DNA from: Delphinus delphis
Taxonomy: Eukaryota; Chordata; Mammalia; Artiodactyla; Delphinidae
Direction of reading: 5' to 3'
Length of the DNA: 64,000 nucleotides
Assembly: GCF_949987515.2 (NCBI RefSeq)
Contig: NC_082683.1
Span: forward strand, 102,225,918 to 102,289,917
Numbering within the stretch: position 1 is the stretch's first letter; every line of letters begins with the position of its first letter. The notes beneath the pieces are model-generated. The model made no database searches, had not been told where the DNA came from, and saw nothing but the letters and a program-made list of their open reading frames with translations. Shown piece after piece: positions 23,056-34,134 of this stretch. The position numbers and the translations under genes are program-made.

Positions 23056-24139
23056 TTTTTGCCCCTTTTCCCCTTGAGGAGCACCATGAATTGATCTGAA
23101 TCCAAATAATGAGAACCTTCAATGACCTAACTCCATTTTCTTCCCTGAGGCACTCCAGCCTTAGATTCTAAGTCGTAAGACAAACAGGCAAATATTAGGG
23201 ATTTATTCAAAAAGGCAAGGCTAGGCAAGGTCCTGGGGTCAGCACTTCCTCTACTTTCTGCAGCTGGAACCACGTGAGGGGCACAAGGAGGCCCACAGCC
23301 CGACCCTGAGGCCAGAGGAGACCACAAAGGGCGCAATTACTCAGCGAGGCAGGCAGGCGAGTCCCTCGGCACTTTCCACAACAAGGGTTCACACGAAATG
23401 GGGTCTTCCGCTTAACCTTCCATTAACCTGAAAATCCACTTCAGCAGAACAGCCTCTTCCCTGGCATCTCGTTGTCCAAGTTTAGGCTCTAATTGGCCAA
23501 GGAACTGTCCCATCATTTATACAGTTCACTTGTTCCAAACTGGTTCGATACAGACTCCGTTATGGGGTTAGAAGAGGCGAAGGATAAGCCCAGACACTGC
23601 CGTTTCCTAACCTCGCGTTGCTGAAAATAACAAGCACTGTGATCATCTGCAGTGGTGGAGCAGACCGGGTTGGGCACACATCGTGGCTGTAAGCAGGCAG
23701 AAAAATCCTTTTTGCAATGTGTTCAAACCATCTTTGCAAAGTGGGTGGGGCAGAAAGTCAGAAAGAAGTCTTTGCAAAGTCACCTCCCATCCAGCCCCCC
23801 CCCCCCTTCGTCTCACGCATGCCTGTGCTCTCCTGCTTGGGGCCAGGCAATGGAGGGAAGCAGGAGCCAGGGCCGGGGTCCACCCTCCGCCTGCTTCCAC
23901 CCTAACCGGAGACAGGTACAGACACGGAGGAAACCGTGTAAGAGCAGCACTAACTTACCCTCTCCCCCGCGTTAAGGGAAGGGCCTGATGACGGTGAGTG
24001 TTTGCACAACGTCCCCTGACTAAGGCTCCCCAGATGAGTGCATCCTTATCACCTGCTGCGAGATAGACTCCGCCTGCCTGCTCTCATGCGCTCAAATCCA
24101 GGGCAGGGGGACAGGGTCTGGGTCAGGGAAAGTGTCGAG

Positions 24140-24400
24140 GAAGGAAGGACAAGGATTCAAACCTTGGCTCCATTCACCAGCTAGGCAACCCTGGGCTGAT
24201 CACTTAATCTTTCCTGAGGCTGTTGTGAAATTCTCATAAAATAACCAACCCTAAGCACCTAGCACAAAGCAAATACTCAGTAAGTACCTGTTATTTTCCC
24301 TTTTGCCTCTGAGGTTCCTTGTCTGCAAACTGGGGGGGGGGGGACAGTGGTACCTTGTTCACATCACTGTTGCAAGGATTATAGGAGATGACATTAAGAG
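24140..24400 (+). repeat. MIR SINE fragments
   Basis: GGATTCAAACCTTGGCTCC, GATCACTTAATCTTTCCTG, AGCACAAAGCAAATACTCAG; a second MIR-like core (TTCCTTGTCTGCAAACTGGG) follows near 24310. Probably two overlapping relics. Confidence 0.65.
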
Positions 24401-24517
24401 ACGGAGCTTTCTGCAAAACAGCCTAGTTGGCCTGCACACTTCACAGATATCAACGTCTTCACACACATGCGCACGCATGCACGTGCGGCTGGGGAACTAC
24501 TGTAGATTAAAGGAGTC

Positions 24518-24828
24518 TAAAGAGACATGACAGGGACTTACCTGGTGGCACAGTGGATAAGACTCCGTGCTCCCAATGCAGGGGGCCCAGGTATGATCCC
24601 TGGTCAGGGAACTAGATCCCACATGCATGCCACAACTAAGAGTTTGCATGCTGCAACTAAGGAGCCGGCGCGCTGCAACTAAGGAGCCCGAGAGCCGTAA
24701 CTAAGACCCAGTGCAACCAAATAAATAAATAACTTTTTAAAAAAGAAAAGAAACTGCCAAATTATTAAAAATAAATAAATTAAAATTTAACAAATTTTAA
24801 AAATTAAAGAAAAATAAAGAGACATGAC
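24518..24828 (+). mobile_element. CHR-1-type SINE with 14-bp target-site duplication
   Basis: tRNA-like head GGGACTTACCTGGTGGCACAG, then repeated CTGCAACTAAGGAGC units and an A-rich tail with AAATAAATAAATAA. The flank TAAAGAGACATGAC is repeated exactly at 24518-24531 and 24815-24828. Diverged body, so an older insertion. Confidence 0.92.
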
Positions 24829-25287
24829 GACTAAATACAATGTGTGACCCCTGACTGGATCCTAGAAGGAAAAAACACTATAAGGGGCGTTTTCGGGACA
24901 ACTGCGGAAATGCTGGTACTGTCCTATAATCACGTCAAATTCCCAGAGTCTGATTACACTGTAGCGGTCGGGTGGGACTTCTGATCTTCAGAGATACACA
25001 CTGAAGTATTTAGAAGGAAGTCTCCTGATATTGGCAACTTACCCTCAAATGGTTCAAAAACAACAAAAAATTACACACGGAGGGAGAAACAAACGTGGTA
25101 AGATGTTAACAGCTGGTCATCATGAAAAGGGAATACGAGTCTTGCAACCGCCTACACACCTGAAATTTCTCAAACTAGAAAGTTGGGAAATAAGAGCAGC
25201 CGGGCCGAGGGCTCCACGCACGTCACTTCCCGCCTCTCTGCGGCTCTCTTCAGCCGGAGCAGGGGTGGGGGACCCCGGGACCCTCAC

Positions 25288-25692
25288 CTGGCTGCAGCAC
25301 CCTGATCTCCAGCAGGTTGGAGGTCCTCTCGGCCAGCCGCGTCCAGCTGTTGTTGTAGTTTCTCCGCCACAGCTCCGCCACACACTGGTACTTGCCCGCC
25401 TCCGTGTCGCTGGCCCGGCTGATGCTCAGACGGACGTTGTTGCTGGACTCAGCCTTTTCAATGGCCGTTCGGGTCCGGAAGCTGGAGGACCTGTCCCCCC
25501 ACTGGACTCCTCCATCCCGGGTAAAGGTCACCAGGTCATGGAACTCGGCGGTGCCCACCGGCTGGAACCGCCACGTCACTGACACAGGGACCCGGGCGGG
25601 GTAATGGGGTTTGATGATGCACTGCAGGTCAAAGGAGTCACTGTAGGTCACCCCCGGCGTGCGGGAGATGGCAGTGACTGCAAAGCCCGTTT
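25288..25692 (-). CDS. IGSF3: IGSF3 coding exon, Ig domain 5
   Basis: This 405-nt exon starts AA ACG GGC TTT GCA after CTCTCTCCAG and ends CAG CCA G before GTGAGGG. It encodes TGFAVTAISR onward. The Ig cysteines are in FDLQCIIKP and GKYQCVAELW; VSVTWRFQ is the C strand. The motif after the strand-F cysteine reads VAELWRRN instead of a Glu-Trp motif, so this domain diverges from the EWI pattern. NNS is a potential N-glycosylation site close to the C-terminal strand. Joins Ig6 as LQP-V-TKLQV. The exon is GC-rich compared with flanking intron. Confidence 0.95.
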
Positions 25693-26454
25693 CTGGAGAG
25701 AGAGCAGAGAAACTCAGGCCAGAGGAGACACTTGGCCTTCTCAGGGCCCTGTGACGCGGTGACAGGGCTCCTGGCAGAAGCTAGCGGGACAGAGCAAAGG
25801 CTCACACGTGGGGCTCTCTGGATGCCCAGGCCAGTATTACTTTTGCTAGCGTGTTGACACACAAACCCAGCAGTTCACAGGACCCCACAGAAAGAGGCCG
25901 GCAGCAATCCTCAAGCAGCACTAGTGAACCCTTCCTGATGAACCCTCACGTGGATCTGTGCTCGATCAGTCCCACTCACAGGGACTGAGTGCATGTAGGC
26001 GGGACCATCCCGAGATATCGTGGGATTCCGTGCTGAAACAGGAGAAAAGAGCCTCAGGGCCGATTTCCTTCATCACACTAAGGTGGATGCACCCCGCCCC
26101 AGCCCGGACGGCCCCTGTGCCTGGCCCACCGCTGCGTCAGTGCCGGAGCAGGGGAGGCAGGTGGAGCAGGTGCCTGTGCTCCCCGGGCTGGGCAGCGCTG
26201 GCTTGCTCTCCAGTCCCTCTTCTACCTCCCCACAGAATCCAGGGCAAAGAGGCAGCGAGGGACCCACAGCAGGAGGGACTGACCTTCACCAAGTAGGACC
26301 TGGGGTGAGGCCCTGCAGGTATGCTAGGCTGAGTCTCTCCGTATTCCAGCATCACTAATCCCCAGTACTGACTCCTCAGTAGAAGTGATCAGAGTCCCTT
26401 CAGCCTTGAAACACAACTGACTGTTACCACATTCGTTATGCTCATAAAACTGAG

Positions 26455-26632
26455 AGCAGCCAGTATTTCCTGAGCATTATGGGCCAGGCATGGTGCCAAC
26501 TGCTTGGCTTTCATCACACTTCACTGAATCCATCACCCCTTTCTTCCAGACAAGGAAACTGAGGCTCAGAGAGGGTAGATAAATTGTCCACTATCAAGCT
26601 GCCAGTGAATGGCAGTCACGCTACAAATCTGT
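26455..26632 (-). repeat. MIR SINE, minus orientation
   Basis: GGGCCAGGCATGGTGCCAAC, GACAAGGAAACTGAGGCTCAG and GCCAGTGAATGGCAGTC in reverse MIR order. Confidence 0.82.
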
Positions 26633-26682
26633 GTGCCACTGATTCCGGGGGACTTATTAGGTTGCTTTACTCCCAGGAAGCA

Positions 26683-27095
26683 TAAGACAGTGGTTAAAGG
26701 CACAGACCCTGGAGCCAGATGCCCAACTTTGGCACTGTCTAGCTATGTGACGTTGAGCAAGTTACTTAACTTCTCTCTGCCTCTATTTCCCCATCTGTAA
26801 AATGGGTCCTTGTGAAGATTAAATGAGTTAGTATTTATAAAATACTTGGAAGGGCTTCCCTGGTGGCGCAGTGGTTGGGAGTCTGCCTCCCGATGCAGGG
26901 GACGCGGGTTCGTGCCCCGGTCCGGGAGGATCCCACATGCCGCGGAGCGGCTGGGCCCGTGAGCCGTGGCCGCTGAGCCTGCGCGTTCGGAGCCTGTGCT
27001 CCGCAACGGGAGAGGCCACAGCGGTGAGAGGCCCGCGTACCGCCAAAAAAAAAAAAAAAAAAATACTTGGAATAGTACCTGACACACAGTGTATA
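26683..27095 (+). repeat. MIR SINE split by a younger SINE
   Basis: AGTGGTTAAAGGCACAGACC, GGAGCCAGATGC, CAAGTTACTTAACTTC, CATCTGTAAAATGGGTCC, ATTAAATGAGTTAG; the tail AGTACCTGACACACAGTG resumes after the inserted CHR-2-type element. Confidence 0.88.
26841..27072 (+). mobile_element. CHR-2-type SINE inside a MIR, 11-bp target-site duplication
   Basis: Body 26852-27061 from GGGCTTCCCTGGTGGCGCAG to an A tail. It contains the A-box-like TGGCGCAGTGG and the B-box-like GGTTCGTGCCC of a tRNA-derived RNA polymerase III promoter. AATACTTGGAA is repeated at 26841-26851 and 27062-27072. Confidence 0.95.
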
Positions 27096-27984
27096 CTATA
27101 TTTTGTTAAATATGTAGTTTGTTTAAAAAAAAAATAGACATAAAGGAAAGTACTTTAAACTTCATAGGTAAAAAGGCACCGAATGAATCTTTCGGCAGAG
27201 CCTGGCCAGAGTCCCTTGGTGAGCTCTGGCTATGGGAACCACAGACATACGGTGAATATGAAAAAACTCAGAGGACAACCTCATGCTGAAAAATTACTTC
27301 TAACCCTAACCACCCCTCAGACATTCCTAGCCTCACAGGATGGGAAAGACTCCCTCTGCTGGACACCCAGGACTTTCCTCACAGGTTCCATTTCCACGTG
27401 TCCACATAGGGTACTGAGCTGAGAGAGACATGGGGAGTGAGCTGACCTGGAAACTCAACCACTGGATGAGGTTTCCAGAGACAGAAATCTGATTGGGATG
27501 ATGAGTGCCGAAAGCAGATCAACCTTTGGGATTAAGCTTATGGAAAGTAAAAATAATTCTAATCTGGGGTGAAAAAGGACTTTGTTGGGGGCAAAACCAC
27601 TTGGTGTTGCCATCCTTACTGGGGTAGGATGGTCCAAAGCACCACCAGCCCTACCTATGAGGAAGGTGGCAGCATGGTCCCAGGGGTGGGATGCAAAGTC
27701 ACTGAGGACAACTGATGTCACAGTCTCTTAACAAACAGAAACACCTAACATGACAAGTTACCTCCCCAGCAAAGTAGCAGATTGGTCTTTTAATATACTG
27801 ATTCTATTAGGCAGATAAATGTTGATAGAAGCCTCTTTACCCTGTGAGAAGCAAATCTAATATTCTTTGGTTTTAGCAAATTTCAAGGTATCTTTTAATT
27901 TCATGCTAATCAGGAAATGGTTTTCTTTAGGAAGAGCCTTATAGAGGAAAAGGTAAAAACACGGGCTTTGAAAAAAAAATTTAA

Positions 27985-28175
27985 GACAGATTGCTGGTTT
28001 CCTGGGTTCAGATTGTGTGTCTGTCACTTAAAAGCTATAGTCCTGGGCAAATCAGCCAACTTGTCTCACTAGTCTCCTTGTAAAATGACAGTGTCTATCT
28101 GTAGGCTAGGTGAGGATTCCAAGGGACAATTAAGCTTAAGTGCTTACACTCAGCCAGGAAGGGTAGTAAGGGCTA
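27985..28175 (+). repeat. MIR SINE, diverged
   Basis: CTGGGTTCAGATTGTGTGTC, GTCCTGGGCAAATCAGCCAAC and TTGTAAAATGACAGTG in MIR order. Confidence 0.7.
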
Positions 28176-28592
28176 AATAGATAGCAAAAGGTGATTTCCT
28201 ACCCTTCTCTGCCCTGCTCTGAATTTTCAGGAGGGCTGAGCCCCTGCACAGGAGGGCCTGGGGTGCAGGAGGGAGAGGATTTGTTCCCGCTCTTCCAGGT
28301 TAATTTTGGCAGTGGCCTTTGTTCCTCCACCTGGGGCCACCACTCCCCAGGCCAGAATCCTTACAACTTCACTCCTACCACCCAGACCAAGGAGTAGTAA
28401 CAGCGCTCAGCTGTTGCCCATCCCCAGGGCCCACCATGGAGAACCACTGTTGGTTCCTTGAACCCCATCCACACTTCCATAAATACTTTCTTCAATCAAA
28501 CCCTTTGGAAGGTGCCGTCTACCTCCTACCAGAGTCTTGATATGGGAGCATCTCCCCAACGGTCCCACGAAAAGACTGCCGAGCTTACTTAC

Positions 28593-28994
28593 CGAGAGCC
28601 GTGATGGACACGAGGGTGCTGGCCCGGCGTTCCCCCACGATCTGCCACTCGCCATCCACTGCACGCACCCATTCGGTCACGTGGCATTCGTACTGGCCCT
28701 CGTCCTCCCTCCTGCTGTTGAAGATGCCCAGGCTGAACGAGTTGGGCTGCACCTGCTCCATCTGGACGCCCCCAAAGCTGCTGCGCTCCCAGTAGGACGT
28801 GCCAGGCTGCACGGTGCCGTCCCGGTCCAGCCACATGATGTTGCTGCGGCGGTTCTGCCTGTCCACCAGCTGCCAGATGACGGAGAAGCGGCCTAGGGGT
28901 CTACCCGCTGTGCGGATGCTGCAGGAGAGGTGTAGATTCTCACCCTCCAGGACGACGCTGGCATTGCTGGCCACCTCCACCGAGATGCTGCTCT
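28593..28994 (-). CDS. IGSF3: IGSF3 coding exon, Ig domain 4
   Basis: This 402-nt exon starts AG AGC AGC ATC TCG after CTGCACAG and ends GCT CTC G before GTAAGTAAG. It encodes SSISVEVASN onward. Cysteines sit in LHLSCSIRT and GQYECHVTEWV; FSVIWQLV is the C strand. The EWI-like tripeptide reads EWV here. NAS is a glycosylation sequon. It is joined to Ig5 as TAL-E-TGFAV, where human IGSF3 as I recall it has Met in place of Thr. No frame damage. Confidence 0.95.
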
Positions 28995-29304
28995 CTGTGC
29001 AGAGGGAGAGAGTGCCACGCTGGGGCTTTCTGGGCTCCACTGAGCCCTCCCCACTGACATCAAAGGAGGAGGGGTACAAATGTCACTCTATTCAGGTACA
29101 AGGGGACCTTGGAGGATGCAAGCACTCTGACACTTGCTGCTGCTGCAAGCCCTGGCTGCTTCTGGGTTTCGCTCCCTGTGATTTTAGAGCTGATAACCTA
29201 GGAGGCCCTTTACTGGACACAAAGATAACGTGTGGGATCATGAGCGTCTAAGACCTGAGACTGAATCAGAACAGAAAGACATTACCCTTAGGGCACAAAG
29301 CAAT

Positions 29305-29605
29305 TCATCAGGCCCTCCACATCACTGCTTCCACATCCATGGATTCAACCAACCATGGATAGAAAATATGCCAAAAAAAAAAAAAAAAAATTCCAGTAGG
29401 TTCCAAAAGGCAAAGCTTGAATTTGCTGTGCACTGGCAACTCTTTACATAGCATGTACATTGTATCAGGTATAAGTAACCTAGAGAGGATGTGCACAGGT
29501 TATGTGCAAATCCAATGCCATTTTATATACGGGACTTGAGCATCCGCAGATTTGGGGCGGTCCCGGAACCAATCCCCCTCGGAATCTGAAGGATGACTGT
29601 AACGT
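29305..29605. mobile_element. Tigger-like (TcMar) nonautonomous DNA transposon relic
   Basis: CATCCATGGATTCAACCAACC near the left end, TTTACATAGCATGTACATTG and CATTTTATATACGGGACTTG inside, and GGAACCAATCCCC plus GGATGACTGTA at the right end match the mammalian Tigger-derived consensus pattern. Confidence 0.75.
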
Positions 29606-30724
29606 GTTCAGCAGGGTTCAAGAATTTTTGACCTGGATTTTCAGTACGTTGAATACCTTGAAAATTCTACTTCACCGAATCTTCCCATAATTGAGGGGCT
29701 GCAGCAGTCACATAAAAGCTGAACATCCAAACATGCCATCTGAGTCCTTCAGGGCAATATCAGGAGATAGGAAAAAAAAAAGTGACAGGAAGTATTTGGA
29801 GGACAACACGTGCTTGCTTGGGTGAGGGCAGCAATAGAGCACAGATGGCCTCCTTTCACAGCGTGTGTGGGGAGCAAGCTTTCATACGTTCATTAACACA
29901 CAGGAACAGACCAAAGCCGGTGGCTCGCCTTCCTGCTGCTGTCCACCTTCAGCCCTGGGGTTCCACTGCTCTTGACCTTGAGTTTCTGCCAATCAAACTC
30001 TGGGATAAGGAGTCCTCTCTCCTTCGCTCCTCACTTAGCTATATGAACTCCCCCAATGGAATTATTTAAGCTCTACACGCCTTCTTCTATGAGATAGGGA
30101 GAGTGCTACGTTTTTCAAAGGTTAAAAAGTAAATGAGACAATGTCTAGAAATCACCTAATACGTAGGTTTTCAAAAACTGGTTACCATGATCATAATTAA
30201 CTTTACTACTCCCATTGACTCTTCGTTTTTATAAAGAATGTGGATACTTTATCTTAATTATGCGTAGATTATTTTGTATAATTATCTATAGAGCTCCAAA
30301 AGCCCTTAAGTGTTAAAAAAAAACAGAAAGTACCAGATGAATTCGGCTCCAATTTTCTGGGCACCATCCACATGAAACACATACATCAATTTTAAATCAA
30401 TCAGTAAATCAAATCCCAGATTAAGAGGCACACCCAATTACTGAGGGGAAAAGCATACCCACGACCATGCATTTGAATCAATCTTTTCTCCCGTGTGTTT
30501 CCCCCACAGGCAGAAACACGCAAAGATGAGCACTGAGCCCAGGCATGGAGCTCTTGCTATAGTGAACGTGTCTTCCACCCATTCTGGGTTGGCTTGTTTC
30601 ACATGACAAAAAGTCCGGACAGACAGGGTGGGGAATAGGAATTTTCCCAGGAGTCATACCTAGATGAGTCATGGAGATGACAGGCTCCCGAGTAGCTACA
30701 TCTGTAGCAGGAGTGGCTGAAAGC

Positions 30725-30885
30725 AAGGATTTGGAGGCAGGCAGACCACGCTCAGGCCCAGGTCTACTGCTTCCTAACTCTGCAATCTTGGGGCTCTTAC
30801 TGAACCTACCCAAGCTTCCACTTCTTATGTGCAAAATGGAGAGACTAAGAGTCCTACTTCTTAGGGTCACGACACTGAGGGTATC
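30725..30885 (+). repeat. MIR SINE fragment
   Basis: GGCAGGCAGACCACGCTC, ACTGCTTCCTAACTCTGC and CTTATGTGCAAAATGGAGAG follow the MIR core. Confidence 0.65.
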
Positions 30886-31699
30886 AGATGGGGTAATTAT
30901 TTTTCATCATCCTCATTAATAATAACAATATTCCTCTTCAGATTAAAGACTCATTAATGACTCACTTCCAGCGTTATCAATTCAAAGTGAGGAATTAAAG
31001 AAGGGCAGCTTCGGCATCAATGGAAAAAAAAATCCCTTTGCTTGCCTCAAGCAGAAGAATGACTTGCAGGACATCACTCCCACCCCCGACTGTCACCCCA
31101 ATGGGCTCTGTCTTCTATAAGCCCTGGCTTGTTTGTTACAAGGGCTGCTGTTTGGTGCTCTGTTACTCGAGCAAGCCTGGAAAAACCACGCAGTTAGATG
31201 TGAAACTACGAGAAGCAAAACCATTCCGCAGCCCAGGCAAAGGCAAATGCAGACACGGTGCTGACTGCCCGTTAAAGACTATTTACAAGTGTTCTCAGGC
31301 CTGAGAAAAGGCAGCCAACAATTTAAAACTCTCTGGATTAAATGAAAACTAGGACAGAACTAATGAGAATCTGAGTGCACGGTTAAAAACGAAATTTCCA
31401 ATCAGGAGGTTGATGACGGAGCACAGGCTAAGCGCAGAGCAGTGAGTCTGGAGTTAGAAGCAAATACTTCCCATGCGATGCAAGCTCGACCGACCACTAT
31501 CAGACCAGCTCAGCCACTTCCCTGTACGGTGCTCTGGCCTCTTCATTCACAGGATGAATAGAATACTGGCCTCTCCAAGGACTGGAGGGGTGGGAGTGGA
31601 GAAGGAGATGATACACGCAGAGAAGCACTTTGGGCTCTTGAGAGGAAAAGCGCCATTAAAATCTGAGTTTTTATTATCACCATTACCGATGTGATCACT

Positions 31700-31910
31700 G
31701 TTGTTCTTTGGTAGACTTACCCAAGTGGCCTTGGGGCAGGATCTGGTGGTGCTGGGGGACTTTAACTACCCAGTTATCTGCTGGAAAAGCAATATAGCAG
31801 GCCACAGATCATCAAACAAGTTCTCGGAAGGGGATGGAGGAAATCTCTTAGTACAAAAAATAGGGAAGTACACAGTGTGGCTGCCCTTCACTGGATCCTT
31901 ATAGAACAGT
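31700..31910 (+). repeat. CR1/L3 LINE ORF2 endonuclease remnant
   Basis: Plus-strand translation includes VVLGDFNYPVICWKSN followed by AGHRSSNKF. This is the GDFN active-site block and following tryptophan region of CR1/L3-type endonucleases, not the L1 form (GDFNTSLTP). It is about 65 codons of open frame ending in a stop. The element is an inert relic; subfamily not resolved. Confidence 0.7.
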
Positions 31911-33155
31911 GAGGAATTAGTTGCAGATTTAAAAGTAGAGAGACCGTGGTTAAGGCAGGCGCAGCCCGACAGGAAAATACTAAAGAGAGTGGGCATCCAG
32001 TTTAACAAATTCCATTCAGCAAGCACCTACCCTACGCAAAGCACCATGCTAGGCATTGCAGGGGGAAACAGTCTAAGAAAGAAAAGGATTTCAAGATGAG
32101 ATGTGTGTGAGAGAGAGATTAAAAAAAAAAAACAAAGCACAAAGGAAAGTCATCCTGTTGGTGAGAAAAGAAAAAAAGAGTGGCAAGACCCCTGTTGTCT
32201 GTTTCCTTTCTTCACACTTGAAACTATATTAAATATGTAAAAGTGTAAATAAAAATGAAAAAGGAATCATTACAGGGCTAAGAGAAAGAACAGCTTGAGC
32301 AGTGGAGCAAAAGGTTAAATAAAGGTTAGTTTAAAAACGTCACCATCTTGCTTAAAATCAGGGCATTCTAAGCATTCTCATTTTACTAAAAACAAAACTA
32401 TGAGAGAAATGAGATATTAATGAGAACATCCTGATACTGTGGATAATTAAACCCAACATAAGCAAACACAGGCAGTCCCCCGAGTCCCCAGTCCTGACTG
32501 ATTCCCACCCAGACAATGCCAGCTACAAGGAGGCGGGGAGCCCACCTCAGCATCCTTGGAAACAAGCTAAGCTTTAAAAGCCTGTGCTCCAGGAGGATGT
32601 GAGAGGTCCCATCCACTGACTTTTAAAAACCCAATTCCTCCGACAGGGGATGGACAATTAGGGTAATGCCAATCCCCTATACCTCCAAAACCCAGAGAGC
32701 GAATCTTTCTTAATAATGCACGTTAGCATTTAAAATCCTCCCATAAAAGACCAACCCTCTTAAGTGAGATTTCAAGACGGGCATCCACCCACTTCTTCTG
32801 GGACTTCATTCCCACACAGGAGCAAACAGCTGTCCTGGATTCCTGGTCGGCATCCAGGCTGAGCTGGCACTGCAGGCATTTACACAGAGCTGCTAGCGCT
32901 AGGATCTGCCGTGCCCCTCTCCAGCCTGCAAACATACACCCGGCGCTCTGCCTACCAGGGTTGCTAAGTGTGGGCAGGTGAGCTGGAGAGAGGAGAGGGG
33001 GTAACGGGTTTTCTCTGCCAGCTTGGACTGAACCTGCCCCGCCCTGCCCTTCCCTCCCCACAGCTCTTCTCCTCTCCCCCGACTTCTGTCAGATGGTGCT
33101 AGCTACTGAACCAGACGAGTGGGAGGAGGAGGAAGCAGCACATCCCTGCACTTAC

Positions 33156-33545
33156 TGATGGGGAGGACGATGATGGGGATGTTCTTGGGACGCTTGCTCT
33201 CCTTGTCGATGAATTCCCCGGTGACTGTTTTCTCTCTCTCTGTCACACGACAGTTGTATTTCCCACTGTCCTCCTGGCGGAGGTGGTAAATCTTCAGCAC
33301 GAAGACGTTGTCGCTCTCCTTGGCCACTTTGAGTTGGCCCCTGGCCTCCCGATGGGTGAACTCACTGTTGAGGACCGGCACAGCATTCGGCCCCATGCTG
33401 GCAATGAGCGAGCTGTTGAAGGCCCAGGAGACGGCAAAGTAACGGTCGGGAGTGTTCTGCCCCTCCAGGATGCACCTGAACTCCGCCGGTTCACCTACCG
33501 TATACAGCCGCTTGTCGGTCTCCAGCCGAACGGTGAACTCTTTGT
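33156..33545 (-). CDS. IGSF3: IGSF3 coding exon, Ig domain 3
   Basis: This 390-nt exon starts AC AAA GAG TTC after TTTTCTCAG and ends CCC ATC A before GTAAGTG, a strong donor. The split codon becomes Lys with the next exon (LPI-K-SSIS). The domain begins KEFTVRLET and has its Ig cysteines in AEFRCILEG and GKYNCRVTE, with DSGKYNC as strand F and FAVSWAF as the tryptophan-bearing C strand. NSS is a sequon. The exon ends in a basic stretch (KESKRPKNIP) that links to Ig4. Unlike Ig2, Ig4 and Ig6-8, there is no Glu-Trp after the strand-F cysteine; the position reads VTEREK. Confidence 0.95.
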
Positions 33546-34010
33546 CTGAGAAAACAAATAACAAAACGTTTGCATTCTGGGTGACCGAGGGCACCAGCTC
33601 TCCAAACTGCATCAGCAAATTCCCGCCACCCACACCTTCTCACCAAGATGACTACTGGGAAGGCACCTCCACACTTGTCTTGAGAGAAAAACTCTCGAAT
33701 ATCACAGAGGGAACTCAAAGGTAGCCAGACCCAGAGAGTCTAAAGGGCTTGCTATCCCAGTCAAGTCGACAGGGCTCTGTCTGCAGCGTATAACGCCCCA
33801 GGTTAGACTCTGAGATCAGCAAGCAATATCACTCCTAATTTCACTTGCACAGCAGATTACAAAGGTCCATCCTTGATCTATATGCCCAGAACTCCATTAA
33901 AGCATCAGGATTACAAATATTTTCAGTAAATATTATAGACATGACCCTGCTGAGACTTGTGAGACAAATTACCCAGTGCCCCAGGTGCTGACCCCAATCT
34001 AAATAAACAT

Positions 34011-34074
34011 TCTATCTATCTATCCATCTATCTATCTATCTATCTATCTATCTGGAGAGAGAGAGAGAAATCTG

Positions 34075-34117
<43 letters not shown>

Positions 34118-34134
34118 GGAGAGAGAGAGAGAAA
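34011..34134 (+). repeat. Double TATC microsatellite with GA runs
   Basis: Two arrays of TATC (about 10 and 11 units), each followed by GGAGAGAGAGAGAG(A)GAAA. The composite unit looks duplicated. Confidence 0.95.

Larger units (their letters stand above)
16215..25287 (-). other. IGSF3: IGSF3 intron between Ig5 and Ig6 exons
   Basis: The largest fully contained repeat-poor intron. L2, several MIRs, two hAT-type MITE relics and two CHR SINEs are listed separately. Stretches 17100-18900, 20230-21300 and 23060-24130 hold no feature I can support. Confidence 0.85.
25693..28592 (-). other. IGSF3: IGSF3 intron between Ig4 and Ig5 exons
   Basis: Contains two oppositely oriented MIRs, one interrupted by a CHR-2-type SINE, and a third MIR near 28 kb. 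Positions 25700-26450 and 27100-27980 show no recognisable feature. Confidence 0.85.
28995..33155 (-). other. IGSF3: IGSF3 intron between Ig3 and Ig4 exons
   Basis: Contains a Tigger-like DNA element, a MIR and a CR1/L3 LINE remnant (separate entries). Positions 29700-30720 and 32100-33150 show nothing I can name. Confidence 0.85.

Noticed and set aside
34011..34134. Repeat array as a CRISPR
   Set aside because: It is a simple TATC microsatellite in a mammalian intron; no spacers.
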